64,000 bases of DNA from Halalkalibacter nanhaiisediminis (lineage in GTDB: Bacteria; Bacillota; Bacilli; Bacillales; Bacillaceae_D). The translations under genes were made by a program, and so were the position numbers. Below are positions 26,397-36,433 of this stretch, in pieces. Each line of letters starts with the position of its first letter. Within the stretch, counting starts at the first letter, position 1. The notes under the pieces were generated by a model. That model did not search any database, was not told the origin of the DNA, and saw only the letters and a list, made by a program, of their open reading frames with translations. Location: contig NZ_VLKZ01000005.1 of assembly GCF_007830185.1 (NCBI RefSeq), positions 1 to 64,000 of the forward strand, read 5' to 3'.

Positions 26397-26415
26397 TCGA
26401 CCCCGACCACCGGTA
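26397..26415 (+). repeat. att copy 3 (right boundary)
   Basis: A 19-bp exact match to the 3' end of tRNA-Leu(CAA) (1324-1342). It is the distal chromosomal junction left when element B integrated. Confidence 0.82.
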
Positions 26416-26446
26416 TATTTTAAGATCGTTAGAATATTGATCTATC

Positions 26447-26477
26447 AACGTTTACTCAATGTGAGTGGACGTTTTTT
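26447..26477 (+). terminator. Probable original tRNA-operon terminator
   Basis: A 12-bp stem with two G-T pairs (26447-26458 with 26462-26473) is followed by four further T. It shares ATCAACGTTTA with the left terminator region at 1394-1404. It probably ended the tRNA operon before the elements inserted. Confidence 0.75.
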
Positions 26478-26528
26478 GATGTTTATGTTTTTACCGAGTG
26501 TTTAATCGTTTTACTAGTTATAGGTCAA

Positions 26529-26556
26529 CAAGAGACCGTTAAAATGAGGTCTCTTG
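26529..26556. terminator. Hairpin beside the lipoprotein gene
   Basis: Stem CAAGAGACC/GGTCTCTTG. The T runs on both sides are weak. Likely the end of the minus-strand lipoprotein gene. Confidence 0.5.
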
Positions 26557-26634
26557 TTTGCAATTTATTTGTTTTCCTAATAAGAGAGCGAACCTTGATA
26601 AGTGTGCTAATAGATGTTTTTTGTAAAAGATTTA

Positions 26635-26808
26635 TTATTCTTCCTCGACATGCGGTTCTTCAATTGGCTCATCACGCATTGGTTCTGTTTCTCCTTCTTC
26701 AATCAATTCACCTGGTTCGACGATTTCATCCTCATTCTCAGGGACACTACATGCCGCGAAAACAACTATAAGTAAGGCCATTAACATTTGCGAGAATCGT
26801 TTTTGCAT
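26635..26808 (-). CDS. Small lipoprotein
   Basis: 57 residues from ATG 26808, with GAGGAGG upstream. Residues 1-6 are basic, then LMALLIVVFAAC forms a lipobox ending at Cys about 18, followed by a Glu/Pro-rich tail. It should be exported and anchored to the outer face of the membrane. Function unknown; acidic tails of this kind are common in Bacillus lipoproteins. Chromosomal, just outside element B. Confidence 0.7.
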   Translation of the reverse strand: MQKRFSQMLMALLIVVFAACSVPENEDEIVEPGELIEEGETEPMRDEPIEEPHVEEE

Positions 26809-27016
26809 GTTCTGTTCCTCCTCTGCATTGATATAAGTTGACGGTACGTAACAATAACGCATGGTTGTTACAAATGAAAAACAGAATACTGTTGTAACTG
26901 CTAGACTAAATTGAACAGTTTTTGCTTGATAAAAATGAACACTTTCTGCTAATTAACCTCCAATCAGTTAAAATCAAGAAGTATGAATATGACTGATGTA
27001 CTGGAGGATCGGGAAG

Positions 27017-28570
27017 GTGTTGAAATTAGAAGTGATTGTAGAAGTTCATCAATTGAAACGACAGGGATTTAAAGTTGCAGCTATTGCAAGAAAATGCAAA
27101 TTATCCAGAACAACTGTTTATGAATATCTAGAAAAAGATTTTGAGGAAGCTTATAGGTGGGTGGATGACTTAAAGACAAGAAAAAGAAAACTTGATCCTT
27201 TCGAGGATCAAATTTTAGGCTGGCTAAAAGAGCATCCAGATTTATCTGCCTCACAAATCTCTGATTGGTTAGAGGAACGTTGTTCGTTCACTGACATAGG
27301 AGATAGTACGGTTCGTACATATGTTAGGGAACTGCGGGAGAAGTATCATATACCTAAAACCGTCACATTTAGAAGTTATGAAGCAATAGAAGAATTACCA
27401 AAAGGAAAACAAATGCAAGTAGATTTTGGAGAATTAAAGATTAGGACATTTGAAGGGAAATGGATAAAAATATATGTAATTGCCTTTGTACTTTCTCACT
27501 CACGTTATAAATATGCGGAGTGGCAAGATCGGCCTTTTACTACTCGTGATGTGTTACGTTCTCATGAGAATGCATTTGAGTATTACGGAGGCAGAACAGA
27601 CGAGATTGTATATGACCAAGATAAGCTTATGACAGTAAGTGAAAATGGAGGCGACATTATATATACAGAAGAGTTTCAAGCTTATAAACAGCAAAGAGGG
27701 TTTTCGGTTTATTTGTGTAAAGCAGCAGATCCAGAAACTAAAGGTAAGATTGAAAATGTGGTGAAATTCATTAAAAGAAACTTTGCGAAAAATCGAGTGT
27801 ATCATCAGCTAGAGACTTGGAATGAGCAATGTTTAGCTTGGCTTGATAGAAAAGGAAACTATCAAGTACATAACACAATAAAAAAGAGACCTATCGAAGT
27901 GTTTGCCCTGGAAAAGCCACACTTACGAGAAGTCTCCTCCCTACTCTCTTTCGAGAGTAACCATGGAACAAGTATAACAAGAACTGTCCATAAGGACAAT
28001 ATTATCAAATTTCAATCGAATCGTTACTCGCTACCACTTGGAACTTATAAACCACAGGGAGATAATACCGTTTATATTCGAATTGATAAGGAAGAACTGA
28101 TTATCGAAAAGAATCCTGGAGGTAAACTATTAGCTACCCATCCTCTTTCAAGAAGAAAAGGGCAGCTGATAAAGAACTCGGATCATTCAAGAGATAAGTC
28201 AAAAGGTATACAAGCATATATGGAAACTATAAAAGCTTCTTTTGATGATCAGAAAAAGATTCAAATATTTCTTGAAGAAGTTGAAAAGCGATATCCGAGA
28301 TACATGCGAGATCAGTTACAGATTTTAAGCAGAGCAGTAAAGAACTTTGAACCATTTACTGAATCTGCCTTAGAAATTTGTATTAAACAGACCTTATGGA
28401 GTACCAATGATTTTCATGATGTCGTTAGACATTTAGCGAGGATTCAAGATCAAGAGAGTATTATACCCTCAACTGATATTCCAATTGTAGAAATGTCCTC
28501 CACTTACTACAAAGAAAAAGCATTGGTTAGAGAACTAGATGGTTATCTTAAGATTTTAGGAGGTGTGTAA
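27017..28570 (+). CDS. istA: IS21-family transposase IstA
   Basis: About 517 residues. N-terminal helix-turn-helix (LKRQGFKVAAIARKCKLSR), then a DDE integrase core: QVDFGELKI (first Asp), IVYDQDKLM (second Asp region), and KGKIENVVKFIKRNF (Glu). GTG 27017 is preferred because GGAGG is nine bases upstream; an earlier in-frame ATG (26996) lacks a site. It works with IstB to insert circularised IS. Frame is intact. Confidence 0.9.
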   Translation: MLKLEVIVEVHQLKRQGFKVAAIARKCKLSRTTVYEYLEKDFEEAYRWVDDLKTRKRKLDPFEDQILGWLKEHPDLSASQISDWLEERCSFTDIGDSTVRTYVRELREKYHIPKTVTFRSYEAIEELPKGKQMQVDFGELKIRTFEGKWIKIYVIAFVLSHSRYKYAEWQDRPFTTRDVLRSHENAFEYYGGRTDEIVYDQDKLMTVSENGGDIIYTEEFQAYKQQRGFSVYLCKAADPETKGKIENVVKFIKRNFAKNRVYHQLETWNEQCLAWLDRKGNYQVHNTIKKRPIEVFALEKPHLREVSSLLSFESNHGTSITRTVHKDNIIKFQSNRYSLPLGTYKPQGDNTVYIRIDKEELIIEKNPGGKLLATHPLSRRKGQLIKNSDHSRDKSKGIQAYMETIKASFDDQKKIQIFLEEVEKRYPRYMRDQLQILSRAVKNFEPFTESALEICIKQTLWSTNDFHDVVRHLARIQDQESIIPSTDIPIVEMSSTYYKEKALVRELDGYLKILGGV

Positions 28571-28571
28571 G

Positions 28572-29339
28572 TTGGAATACTCAGTAGAGAGTTTACAAAG
28601 ACAACTGCATCATTTAAGAATGTCCGAAACATCTAAGGAGCTGCCTTCTTTTTTGCGGAAAGCAGAGTCACACTCATGGACCTATCAAGAGTTTCTTCGG
28701 GAATTACTTTCTTATGAGGAAAATCGTCGAGAAGAAAAGATGATCGAAAAACACTTGAAGTGGGCAAAGTTCCCTTATCAAAAAAGTCTTGATGAGTTTG
28801 ATCTTAAGGAATTGCCATCACTTAGTAAGAGACAATTAAGGCAGCTCCAAGAGCTCTCTTGGCTTGATGAATCTTTTAATCTAATATTTTTAGGGCCACC
28901 AGGTGTTGGCAAAACCCATATAGCTATTGGGATTGGGTTAGAAGCTATTCATAAAGGACACCGTGTGTCATTTGTGTCCATGGGAGAATTAATCCCTCTA
29001 TTAAAAAGTGAGGAGTACCTCCGTAAATCCCAACTAAAAATGAAGAGAATTAGAGAAGCTGATCTGATAATAATTGATGATCTTATGTATATGGCCATGG
29101 ATCAAAATGAAGCTAATCTCTTTTTCCATCTAATTAATCATCTTTATGAACGAAGTTCTATTATTCTTACATCAAATAAAGGACCAGAGGAATGGGGCGA
29201 ATTAATAGGAGACAAAGGAATAACAACGGCGATTTTAGATCGCCTTCTCCATCGCTCTGAAGTTGTTCACTTTGATGGAGCCAGTCATAGAATTAAGTAT
29301 CGAGAGTCTTTATTTCAAGCGAAAAGTGTTCAAAATTAA
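28572..29339 (+). CDS. istB: IS21-family helper ATPase IstB
   Basis: 255 residues. Walker A GPPGVGKTH (about 109), Walker B LIIIDDLMY, and the C-terminal ILDRLLHRSEVVH. TTG 28572 follows GGAGGTGTG, itself overlapping the istA stop, as in other IS21 elements; a GTG at 28563 is possible. It selects target DNA for IstA. Confidence 0.9.
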   Translation: MEYSVESLQRQLHHLRMSETSKELPSFLRKAESHSWTYQEFLRELLSYEENRREEKMIEKHLKWAKFPYQKSLDEFDLKELPSLSKRQLRQLQELSWLDESFNLIFLGPPGVGKTHIAIGIGLEAIHKGHRVSFVSMGELIPLLKSEEYLRKSQLKMKRIREADLIIIDDLMYMAMDQNEANLFFHLINHLYERSSIILTSNKGPEEWGELIGDKGITTAILDRLLHRSEVVHFDGASHRIKYRESLFQAKSVQN

Positions 29340-29489
29340 TGAGCAAAATGTGTTCAAAACTACTTGACGGTTACAACTGTTTCTATGCTTTCTCTACTTA
29401 TACCCAGTGTTGGTCTGTCTATGCAATTTTTTAGCAGAAAGTAGAAAAACTTCTATGACCTCAAATAGAAAGTGTTATGAATTGATTAT

Positions 29490-29823
29490 TGCGGTTGAAT
29501 TGAGCCACTTATGCGGAGTTTTGAGCCAGTCAATGCGGAGTAAAGAGCCACCCCTTTGCAGAGTGAGAGTGGAGAGCCACTATTAATAGATCAAGAAAAG
29601 CCTCTTGTATAATTATGTTGCATGCGAGCAAGCATGACACTATTATACAGGAGACTTTTTTATGGTTAATTGCCGAAAGATTCTGGAACTGTATTCTGAA
29701 GGAATCAGTCAAAGAACCATTAGTTCTAGCACTGGTCATTCAAGGAATACAGTTTCAGATGTCGTTCAACATGCCAAAATAGCCACTTGTGATTGCAATA
29801 ACATTAAACAATTACTTTTTTAG
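29490..29823 (+). pseudogene. istA: 5' fragment of a second IS21-type element
   Basis: Several copies of a GAGCCAC/GCGGAGT-type motif (about 29500-29575) resemble IS21-family terminal repeats. ATG 29662 then starts the HTH of IstA (MVNCRKILELYSEGISQRTI, continuing SSSTGHSRNTVSD). The match stops after about 45 residues, and the frame ends in TAG at 29821-29823, adjoining the paiB end. A truncated element of a different IS21 group from the intact one. Confidence 0.7.
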
Positions 29824-30423
29824 ATTTGTCTTCATTAATGAAGAGATCTGTTGCTCATCTGTATTTGAAATTTGTTCTAGTTGTTTAATAACTAGCTCTT
29901 GTCGCTGCAATGAATGATTTTGACTCAACTTAGCTGTCCCTTCTACCTTGTTGATTTTTATTTTAAAACCTTGTACTCCTTTGTTCAAACTAGAAAGAAA
30001 CTCAGCATCTACATCTTGTAATCTATATGAACTATCAGGAGCTTCATATTTTAATACCATTTGGTGTAAGGAATCCATTAACTCATTTTCCCCCTCTAAA
30101 AGTTCGACTTCTCCATAAACATGGACTGTCACGTAATTCCATGTTGGTACTGCTTTATTCGTTTCATACCAAGATGGGGAGATATAACAATGAGGACCAT
30201 GGAAAATAGCTAGAACGGTTTGATTTTTTATATCCTTCCACTGAGGATTTGGACGAGCAAAGTGGCCATATAAGTATGTATTCTCCTTGTTCAAAATTAA
30301 CGGTAAATGAGTTGCAAATGGCGTTCCATTGTGTTGAGAAAAAAGCGTCGCAAAACTATGTTCTTTGATAATATCGTATGCCGTTGTTTCATCTGTGACT
30401 TTAAAATGTGAAGGAATATACAT
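29812..30423 (-). CDS. paiB: PaiB, FMN-binding negative regulator
   Basis: 203 residues matching the PaiB family throughout (start [19 protein letters not shown], core [30 protein letters not shown]). In Bacillus, PaiB affects protease and sporulation gene expression; the fold is an FMN-binding split barrel. It lies at the end of a marR-paiA-paiB set and now abuts the IS21 fragment at its 3' end. Frame complete. Confidence 0.9.
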   Translation of the reverse strand: MYIPSHFKVTDETTAYDIIKEHSFATLFSQHNGTPFATHLPLILNKENTYLYGHFARPNPQWKDIKNQTVLAIFHGPHCYISPSWYETNKAVPTWNYVTVHVYGEVELLEGENELMDSLHQMVLKYEAPDSSYRLQDVDAEFLSSLNKGVQGFKIKINKVEGTAKLSQNHSLQRQELVIKQLEQISNTDEQQISSLMKTNLKK

Positions 30424-30445
30424 ATAAATCCACCTTTCAAAAAAG

Positions 30446-31431
<986 letters not shown>

Positions 31432-31452
31432 AAGAAGCTCCTTAGTACATAT

Positions 31453-31522
31453 TTTTTATTGCAAACGCAATAAAAATAATATGTGTTAAACTTAACTTAT
31501 TTTTGTTGCATTTACAATAAAA
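31453..31522 (-). promoter_or_regulatory. Candidate MarR operators
   Basis: A perfect palindrome TTTTTATTGC-AAAC-GCAATAAAAA (31453-31476) and a related imperfect one (31501-31522) lie 20-90 bp upstream of marR. Autoregulation is typical for the family. Confidence 0.65.
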
Positions 31523-31529
31523 ATAATGA

Positions 31530-31968
31530 TGAAAATAAAAACCATCCTATATTGAATGGTTTTTGTTATTTTGTCCAAGACCTACTTCGTTAGTAAAGTA
31601 CACTTAAAAAGTGAAGACATTTGTTGGGTAGTTTCAGTCTACTGTGTAATATAAGAGTTAACCTGCATCATTTGCAGAAGACTGATCTTATTGAAAGTCA
31701 ATCCATCTTTTATTACATTTTTAATTCTCAAAATGATGGTTTTATATGTTTTATTACCAGATGAATTGCAGTGGTAAATGCTATATCAAAGGTGGTACAT
31801 TTTAATAGCTGTAATCATCGATAATTAGTAACCGTTTTTCATAATATCGATGTTTCCTTTAAGGTAAGGGAACGTTTTTTGTATTTACCGAGCATTATTC
31901 GACCAGAAAAATAATGGAACCTTGCACTTTTACCATTAAAAATTTCAAACCTTGGAGGAATACCAATA
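31530..31968. other. Non-coding region with orphan terminator
   Basis: No gene seen. A terminator-like hairpin GTTTCCTT/AAGGGAAC followed by six T is at 31852-31880 on the + strand with no gene before it, suggesting a deleted gene or an RNA. Confidence 0.45.
31852..31880 (+). terminator. Orphan terminator
   Basis: Stem 31852-31859 with 31866-31873 (one G-T pair), then GTTTTTT. Confidence 0.7.
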
Positions 31969-31974
31969 TGTCAA

Positions 31975-32008
31975 AAGGAGTTAAGCAATACAAATCGCTT
32001 AACTCCTT
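31975..32008 (-). terminator. Terminator of the amidase regulator gene
   Basis: A 12-bp perfect stem AAGGAGTTAAGC/GCTTAACTCCTT with a 10-nt loop, just downstream of the minus-strand regulator; a short T run follows on that strand. Confidence 0.8.
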
Positions 32009-32020
32009 CAAAAGCGTTTA

Positions 32021-34861
32021 CTAGATATTTAAATTGTATTCTTTTATCTTTTTATACAATGTATTTCTTGAGACTCCTAAATGTTGAGAGGACTTCGATA
32101 TATTACCTTTAAACTCTATTAACGTATTTAAGATCTTTTCTCGTTCTTCGATTTGATTTAGTCTTTTTATATCTTCCACACTTTTAATACTATCCTGTTG
32201 GACAAGGGTAGTATGTTCTTGAATTGAGGAAGAATAAATAGAACGTGGCAAGTGGTCAATGAGTATCTCTTCCTCTAATTCTGATAAATAGTAAGCTCTT
32301 TCTATCACATTTCGTAATTCTCGAATGTTACCGGGCCAATCGTGTTTTTTAAGGCAATTTAGAGCTTCATTAGATATTATTTTAATGGTTCCACTTTCTT
32401 TGGTAGCGAATTCTAGTAAAAAGTGATTAGCTAATTCGTGAATGTCATCCTTTCTATCTTTCAAAGGGATTAATTCAATCGTGAATACATTAAGGCGATA
32501 GTACAAATCACTGCGAAATGAGCCTTTATAAGCAATTTCTTGTGAAAGATTTTTATTCGTAGCTGCAATGATACGGACATCAATTGGGATTGTCTTATGT
32601 CCTCCTACCCTTGTAATTTCTTTTTCTTGCAGAACACGCAAAAGTGTTGCTTGTAGGTCTGGGTGCGTATCCCCGATCTCGTCTAAAAATAAAGTTCCTT
32701 CATTGGCTTGCTCGAATTTTCCTGGACTTCCCCCTTTTTTTGCACCAGTAAAAGCACCCTCTACATAACCAAAAAGCTCTGAAGTAAGTAAATTCTCATT
32801 AATGGCAGCACAGTTTATTGCAATAAAAGGTTTATCTTTCCGAGAACTTTCATTGTGGATAGCTCGTGCGAAAACTTCTTTCCCTGTTCCACTTTCTCCT
32901 AAGATAAGAACATTGGCAGAATTTTTAGAAGCAGTTTGTGCATGAGAAACAGCATCTAAAAACCGTGGGTTTGTTCCAATAATATCTTCGAGAAGTAATG
33001 ACCTTTTTTGTTGGTTTTTTTTGAGATTTCGTTTATTTTGCTCGAGCTCTTTAATGTATACATAGCGATAATCATGGGCAGGAATAATTTCCACATTGAA
33101 ATTTTTTCGTGATTCGCTCATATAACTTTGTCTTTTGAAATGGGTAATATCATCAAAATTTTCACGGTACAAGTTTAAGATTAATTCATTCTTAGCATTA
33201 ATTAATTGCTCAGCCTTATTATTTTTAAATAGTAGATTTCCTCCTTTTTTTACGAGGAGTGCTTGTTCAAAATGATTAGAAATATCATTTAATAATTCAT
33301 ATAAGAATATAGAATCCTTCGTTTTGTCGATGATATCAATACAATTTTGTGTAACGATCTGGAGTGCATGAATAAGTGTTGAGTAAAATTCAAGATTAAA
33401 ATCAGACATATTATTGATAAAAACACCTAAAACTCCATAAAACTTATTTTTATTTTTTATAGGTATGCCAAATGTAATCCAATCTTTTAGGAATTGATTT
33501 TCATGTTCAGAACCAACTGAAAAAGAAATCTCTTTTTCAAGAAAAGCCTTTGTAATACCGGAGTTCTTTAGAAATTTGTTTGTCCACACTAATAGTCCAA
33601 ATTCAAATTGTTCTGTTTTGAAAAAGTCTTTCAAATTAGAATCAAAGATATCAAGCATCATCCCAGATGAATCAAAAAAGATTATCGGATGCGGAAAGAA
33701 AGACGTTGCTTTTTTTAACTCATGGATGAGCTGTGTATTTTCCGCAAGAGATTCTTCAAAATTCTTATCGAGATACCCAAGATTTTCTGATTGGACTGAG
33801 AATGGTAGTGGTTTAAGTGGTTTATTCGATTCCCAGATGATTTGAAATGTGCCATTATCCTTAACCTGACCAATTCTTGAATGTAGCCATAAATGTTGAT
33901 TATATTGATCAAAAATAATTTCTCCTTGAGGAGCTTGAAACGTTAAACCAGCTATATTTTTCTTAATTAAATGAACATCTAAACAGTTCGCTATCTTTAA
34001 AGCTTTGGCCATTAGATGCACACTATTATATGCATTTTCCATTGCGGAACTAATCATTTCTGTTCCATAGTTGGCTTTGAATTTTTGTTTTAGTTCCTTA
34101 TTTTCTTTGCTTTCTATTGAATTGAAATACGGAAAACAAGAATAGTGCCCAACCATATATTTCGTTGGAAGAGCGCAAACTTCTGTTTCGGCGGTTATAG
34201 TGCTAGCAATCGGAACTTGTAGATTCGATTTATAGTACTCTTTATAAAATGCAACAGCACTCCCACCAACTAAGGTAGAAAATATGACATCTGGTCTCTT
34301 CTGTTGAATTTTTTTTATTTCGTTTGAAAACATCGTTTCTCCAAGAGGAATGTAAGATTCATTAACAACGGAACCTCCATTTGACTCAGTTAATTGATAA
34401 ATGAGTTTATTCATTTCGCGTGGATAAATGTAATCAGACCCTATTAAATGAAAGGTTTTACCTAAATTTTGAGTAATCCATGGTATGTAATCCAATAAAA
34501 GCTGATTTGGTAAAGGACCGCAATAAAAAATATTAGGATGTTGTTCTTCTCCCTCGTATTGGGTTGGATAAAATAAAAGACAATCATATTTATCAATGAC
34601 AGGTAAAACACTTTTTCTGCTAGCTGATGTATATAAACCAACAAGTAGATTAATGCCTTCATTAAGTAAGGATTCGGTTTCCTTAGCGGCTATTAGAGGG
34701 TCTGAACATATATTTCTATGTACGGGTGTGAGTTTTCTCCCCATAATACCCCCGCTATCATTAATTTCATTGATAGCTAGTAAAGCAGCTTTGTATTGCC
34801 CTTCCTCAGTGACAGACATTGTTCCAGTGGTTGAAAATAGCAATCCTATTTTAATATCCAA
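32021..34861 (-). CDS. AmiC-like sensor fused to sigma-54 activator
   Basis: About 946 residues. TTG 34861 is preferred because AGGAG lies nine bases upstream; the ATG at 34870 directly abuts it. Residues 1-360 resemble AmiC/UrtA-type periplasmic-binding proteins (KIGLLFSTTGTMS, LVGLYTSASRKSV, FYPTQYEGEE) but lack a signal peptide, so the sensor is cytoplasmic. A GAF/PAS-like linker follows, then a sigma-54 AAA+ domain: GESGTGKE Walker A, GAFTGA sigma-54 contact loop, FLDEIGD Walker B, WPGNIRELRN. The C-terminus is a Fis-type HTH (VSRNTLYKKIKEY). It is divergent from amiE, whose promoter is sigma-54 type. So it likely senses amides and activates amidase transcription. This merges sensor and activator that in Pseudomonas are separate (AmiC and antiterminator AmiR). 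Confidence 0.88.
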   Translation of the reverse strand: MDIKIGLLFSTTGTMSVTEEGQYKAALLAINEINDSGGIMGRKLTPVHRNICSDPLIAAKETESLLNEGINLLVGLYTSASRKSVLPVIDKYDCLLFYPTQYEGEEQHPNIFYCGPLPNQLLLDYIPWITQNLGKTFHLIGSDYIYPREMNKLIYQLTESNGGSVVNESYIPLGETMFSNEIKKIQQKRPDVIFSTLVGGSAVAFYKEYYKSNLQVPIASTITAETEVCALPTKYMVGHYSCFPYFNSIESKENKELKQKFKANYGTEMISSAMENAYNSVHLMAKALKIANCLDVHLIKKNIAGLTFQAPQGEIIFDQYNQHLWLHSRIGQVKDNGTFQIIWESNKPLKPLPFSVQSENLGYLDKNFEESLAENTQLIHELKKATSFFPHPIIFFDSSGMMLDIFDSNLKDFFKTEQFEFGLLVWTNKFLKNSGITKAFLEKEISFSVGSEHENQFLKDWITFGIPIKNKNKFYGVLGVFINNMSDFNLEFYSTLIHALQIVTQNCIDIIDKTKDSIFLYELLNDISNHFEQALLVKKGGNLLFKNNKAEQLINAKNELILNLYRENFDDITHFKRQSYMSESRKNFNVEIIPAHDYRYVYIKELEQNKRNLKKNQQKRSLLLEDIIGTNPRFLDAVSHAQTASKNSANVLILGESGTGKEVFARAIHNESSRKDKPFIAINCAAINENLLTSELFGYVEGAFTGAKKGGSPGKFEQANEGTLFLDEIGDTHPDLQATLLRVLQEKEITRVGGHKTIPIDVRIIAATNKNLSQEIAYKGSFRSDLYYRLNVFTIELIPLKDRKDDIHELANHFLLEFATKESGTIKIISNEALNCLKKHDWPGNIRELRNVIERAYYLSELEEEILIDHLPRSIYSSSIQEHTTLVQQDSIKSVEDIKRLNQIEEREKILNTLIEFKGNISKSSQHLGVSRNTLYKKIKEYNLNI

Positions 34862-34930
34862 TCTAACCATCTCCTATTTAGATCTGTCTCTTTAATCATA
34901 ACTAAATCCATTAAAGCTAACTTTATAGGG

Positions 34931-34947
34931 TGTCATAAAATCTGACA
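34931..34947. promoter_or_regulatory. Candidate activator-binding palindrome
   Basis: TGTCA-N7-TGACA inverted repeat about 160 bp upstream of the sigma-54 promoter. Another TGTCA lies near 35015. The position suits an enhancer for the divergent activator; unproven. Confidence 0.5.
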
Positions 34948-35104
34948 TACTTTTTTGAAAAAGCGGTTTTGATTACACATTTGAACAATTATGAACATAA
35001 AACGATGATTTGCATGTCAGTCAAATACGAAAGGATGTACTGATAATTTGCTTTTTTTGTTGTCATTAATAGGAAGTGAAAAAAGTTTTTGCTTTTTAAA
35101 AAAT

Positions 35105-35121
35105 TTGGCACGAAATTTGCA
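35105..35121 (+). promoter_or_regulatory. Sigma-54 promoter of amiE
   Basis: TTGGCACGAAATTTGCA matches the sigma-54 -24/-12 consensus (TGGCAC-N5-TTGCA), with GG and GC at correct spacing. A start of transcription near 35132 is predicted, 38 bp before the amiE start. Confidence 0.88.
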
Positions 35122-35169
35122 TTTATATAAAGTGAAATCAAAAAAACAATGATAACGGAGGTTATTTTT

Positions 35170-36222
35170 ATGAGACACGGAGATATTTCTAGTAGTCATG
35201 ATACGGTTGGGGTAGCGGTTGTAAACTATAAGATGCCAAGATTACACACAAAGGAAGAGGTTCTTGAGAACTGCCATAATATTGCCGATATGGTGGTGGG
35301 GATGAAGAAAGGTCTACCAGGGATGGATTTAGTTGTTTTCCCTGAGTACAGCTCACACGGTATTATGTATGATGAACAAGAAATGTATGATACGGCAACA
35401 ACGATTCCTGGACCAGAGACGGAAATTTTCGCTCAGGCTTGCCGTAAAGCAAATGTGTGGGGAGTCTTTTCACTAACAGGAGAACGTCACGAAGATCATC
35501 CCAATAAAACACCTTATAACACACTAATTTTAATGAACAATAAAGGTGAAATTGTTCAAAAATATCGTAAAATCTTCCCGTGGAATCCGATTGAACCTTG
35601 GTATCCAGGTGGGACAACACATGTAGCAGAAGGCCCTAAAGGAATGAAGATTAGCTTAATTATTTGTGAAGATGGAAACTATCCTGAAATCTGGCGTGAT
35701 TGTGCAATGAAAGGGGCAGAACTAATCGTTCGTTGTCAAGGCTATATGTATCCTGCAAAAGAACAACAAATTAATGTTGCTCAAACAATGGCATGGATGA
35801 ATAATTCTTACGTAGCGGTTGCAAATGCGTCAGGTTTTGACGGTGTCTATTCTTATTTTGGTCATTCAAGTATTGTTGGTTTCGATGGTTCGGTTTTAGG
35901 TGCTTGCGGTACTGAAGAAAATGGTATTCAATATGCTGAACTCTCCATTTCACAAATTAGAGATGCGCGTGCAAATTGGCAGTCACAAAACCATTTGTTC
36001 AAGCTCCTTCATAGAGGCTATACTGGCATGATTAAATCAGGTGATGGTGAAAAGGGAGTTGCTGATTGCCCGTTTGATTTTTATCGAACTTGGGTTATGG
36101 ATGCAAAACAAGCGCAAGAAAATGCTGAAAAAATTACCCGTTCAACTGTCGGAACAGCTGAGTGTCCAATTGAAGGTATACCTTATGAAGAGAAGGAAAA
36201 AGAAGCAGGATCTAGAGTTTAA
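35170..36222 (+). CDS. amiE: Aliphatic amidase
   Basis: 350 residues beginning [20 protein letters not shown], the typical amidase start; ACGGAGG precedes ATG 35170, which is favoured over ATG 35149. A nitrilase-superfamily enzyme hydrolysing short amides such as acetamide to acid and ammonia in the cytoplasm. The catalytic triad is visible: Glu in VVFPEYSS, Lys in [10 protein letters not shown], and Cys in [11 protein letters not shown]. Full family length. Expressed from the sigma-54 promoter, followed by a terminator and then the AAA+ gene. Confidence 0.94.
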   Translation: MRHGDISSSHDTVGVAVVNYKMPRLHTKEEVLENCHNIADMVVGMKKGLPGMDLVVFPEYSSHGIMYDEQEMYDTATTIPGPETEIFAQACRKANVWGVFSLTGERHEDHPNKTPYNTLILMNNKGEIVQKYRKIFPWNPIEPWYPGGTTHVAEGPKGMKISLIICEDGNYPEIWRDCAMKGAELIVRCQGYMYPAKEQQINVAQTMAWMNNSYVAVANASGFDGVYSYFGHSSIVGFDGSVLGACGTEENGIQYAELSISQIRDARANWQSQNHLFKLLHRGYTGMIKSGDGEKGVADCPFDFYRTWVMDAKQAQENAEKITRSTVGTAECPIEGIPYEEKEKEAGSRV

Positions 36223-36239
36223 AACTAAATGATGAGAGG

Positions 36240-36281
36240 GGGTTAGTAATGACGATGATAATACTAACCCTTTCTTTTTTA
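36240..36281 (+). terminator. Terminator after amiE
   Basis: Stem GGGTTAGTA/TACTAACCC (36240-36248 with 36262-36270), then TTTCTTTTTT. Possible partial read-through to the next gene. Confidence 0.85.
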
Positions 36282-36433
36282 CATGTTAGTATACATTTTT
36301 AAGATGACAAATGATCGACGTAGTTAAAAATTTGAAGGCACAAGGTGTTGGGAATGAAGATTTTTGTGATTAAGGATTTGATGAAAAACCAAGTTTAGTT
36401 TAGAAAAACTTTTATGTAGGGAGGGTAAAATCA

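Larger units (their letters stand above)
11268..26415. mobile_element. Integrative element B at tRNA-Leu
   Basis: About 15.1 kb between the second and third copies of the tRNA-Leu 3' sequence. An integrase gene again stands at the left end, in tRNA direction. The element is decayed: its integrase carries four lesions, and IS3-, IS21- and IS4-family insertions plus several gene fragments fill it. Intact genes include a nuclease-like glycine-zipper protein and a Gabija-type pair near the right end. Boundaries rest on the repeats; the 19-bp right repeat is shorter than the 52-bp one. Confidence 0.78.
26891..29377 (+). mobile_element. IS21-family insertion sequence, intact
   Basis: About 2.5 kb with terminal repeats GTTGTAAC at the left and GTTACAAC at the right, containing istA and istB. 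The target duplication could not be fixed by eye. Confidence 0.85.

Noticed and set aside
1343-26415. A single large prophage
   Set aside because: No capsid, tail, portal, terminase or lysis genes; a middle att copy with a second integrase shows two separate elements.
35363-35953. Minus-strand frames inside amiE
   Set aside because: Shadows of a strongly supported gene.
36223-36433. Separate small gene between amiE and the AAA+ gene
   Set aside because: Only a 13-codon frame is present; the stretch is best explained by the terminator and leader.
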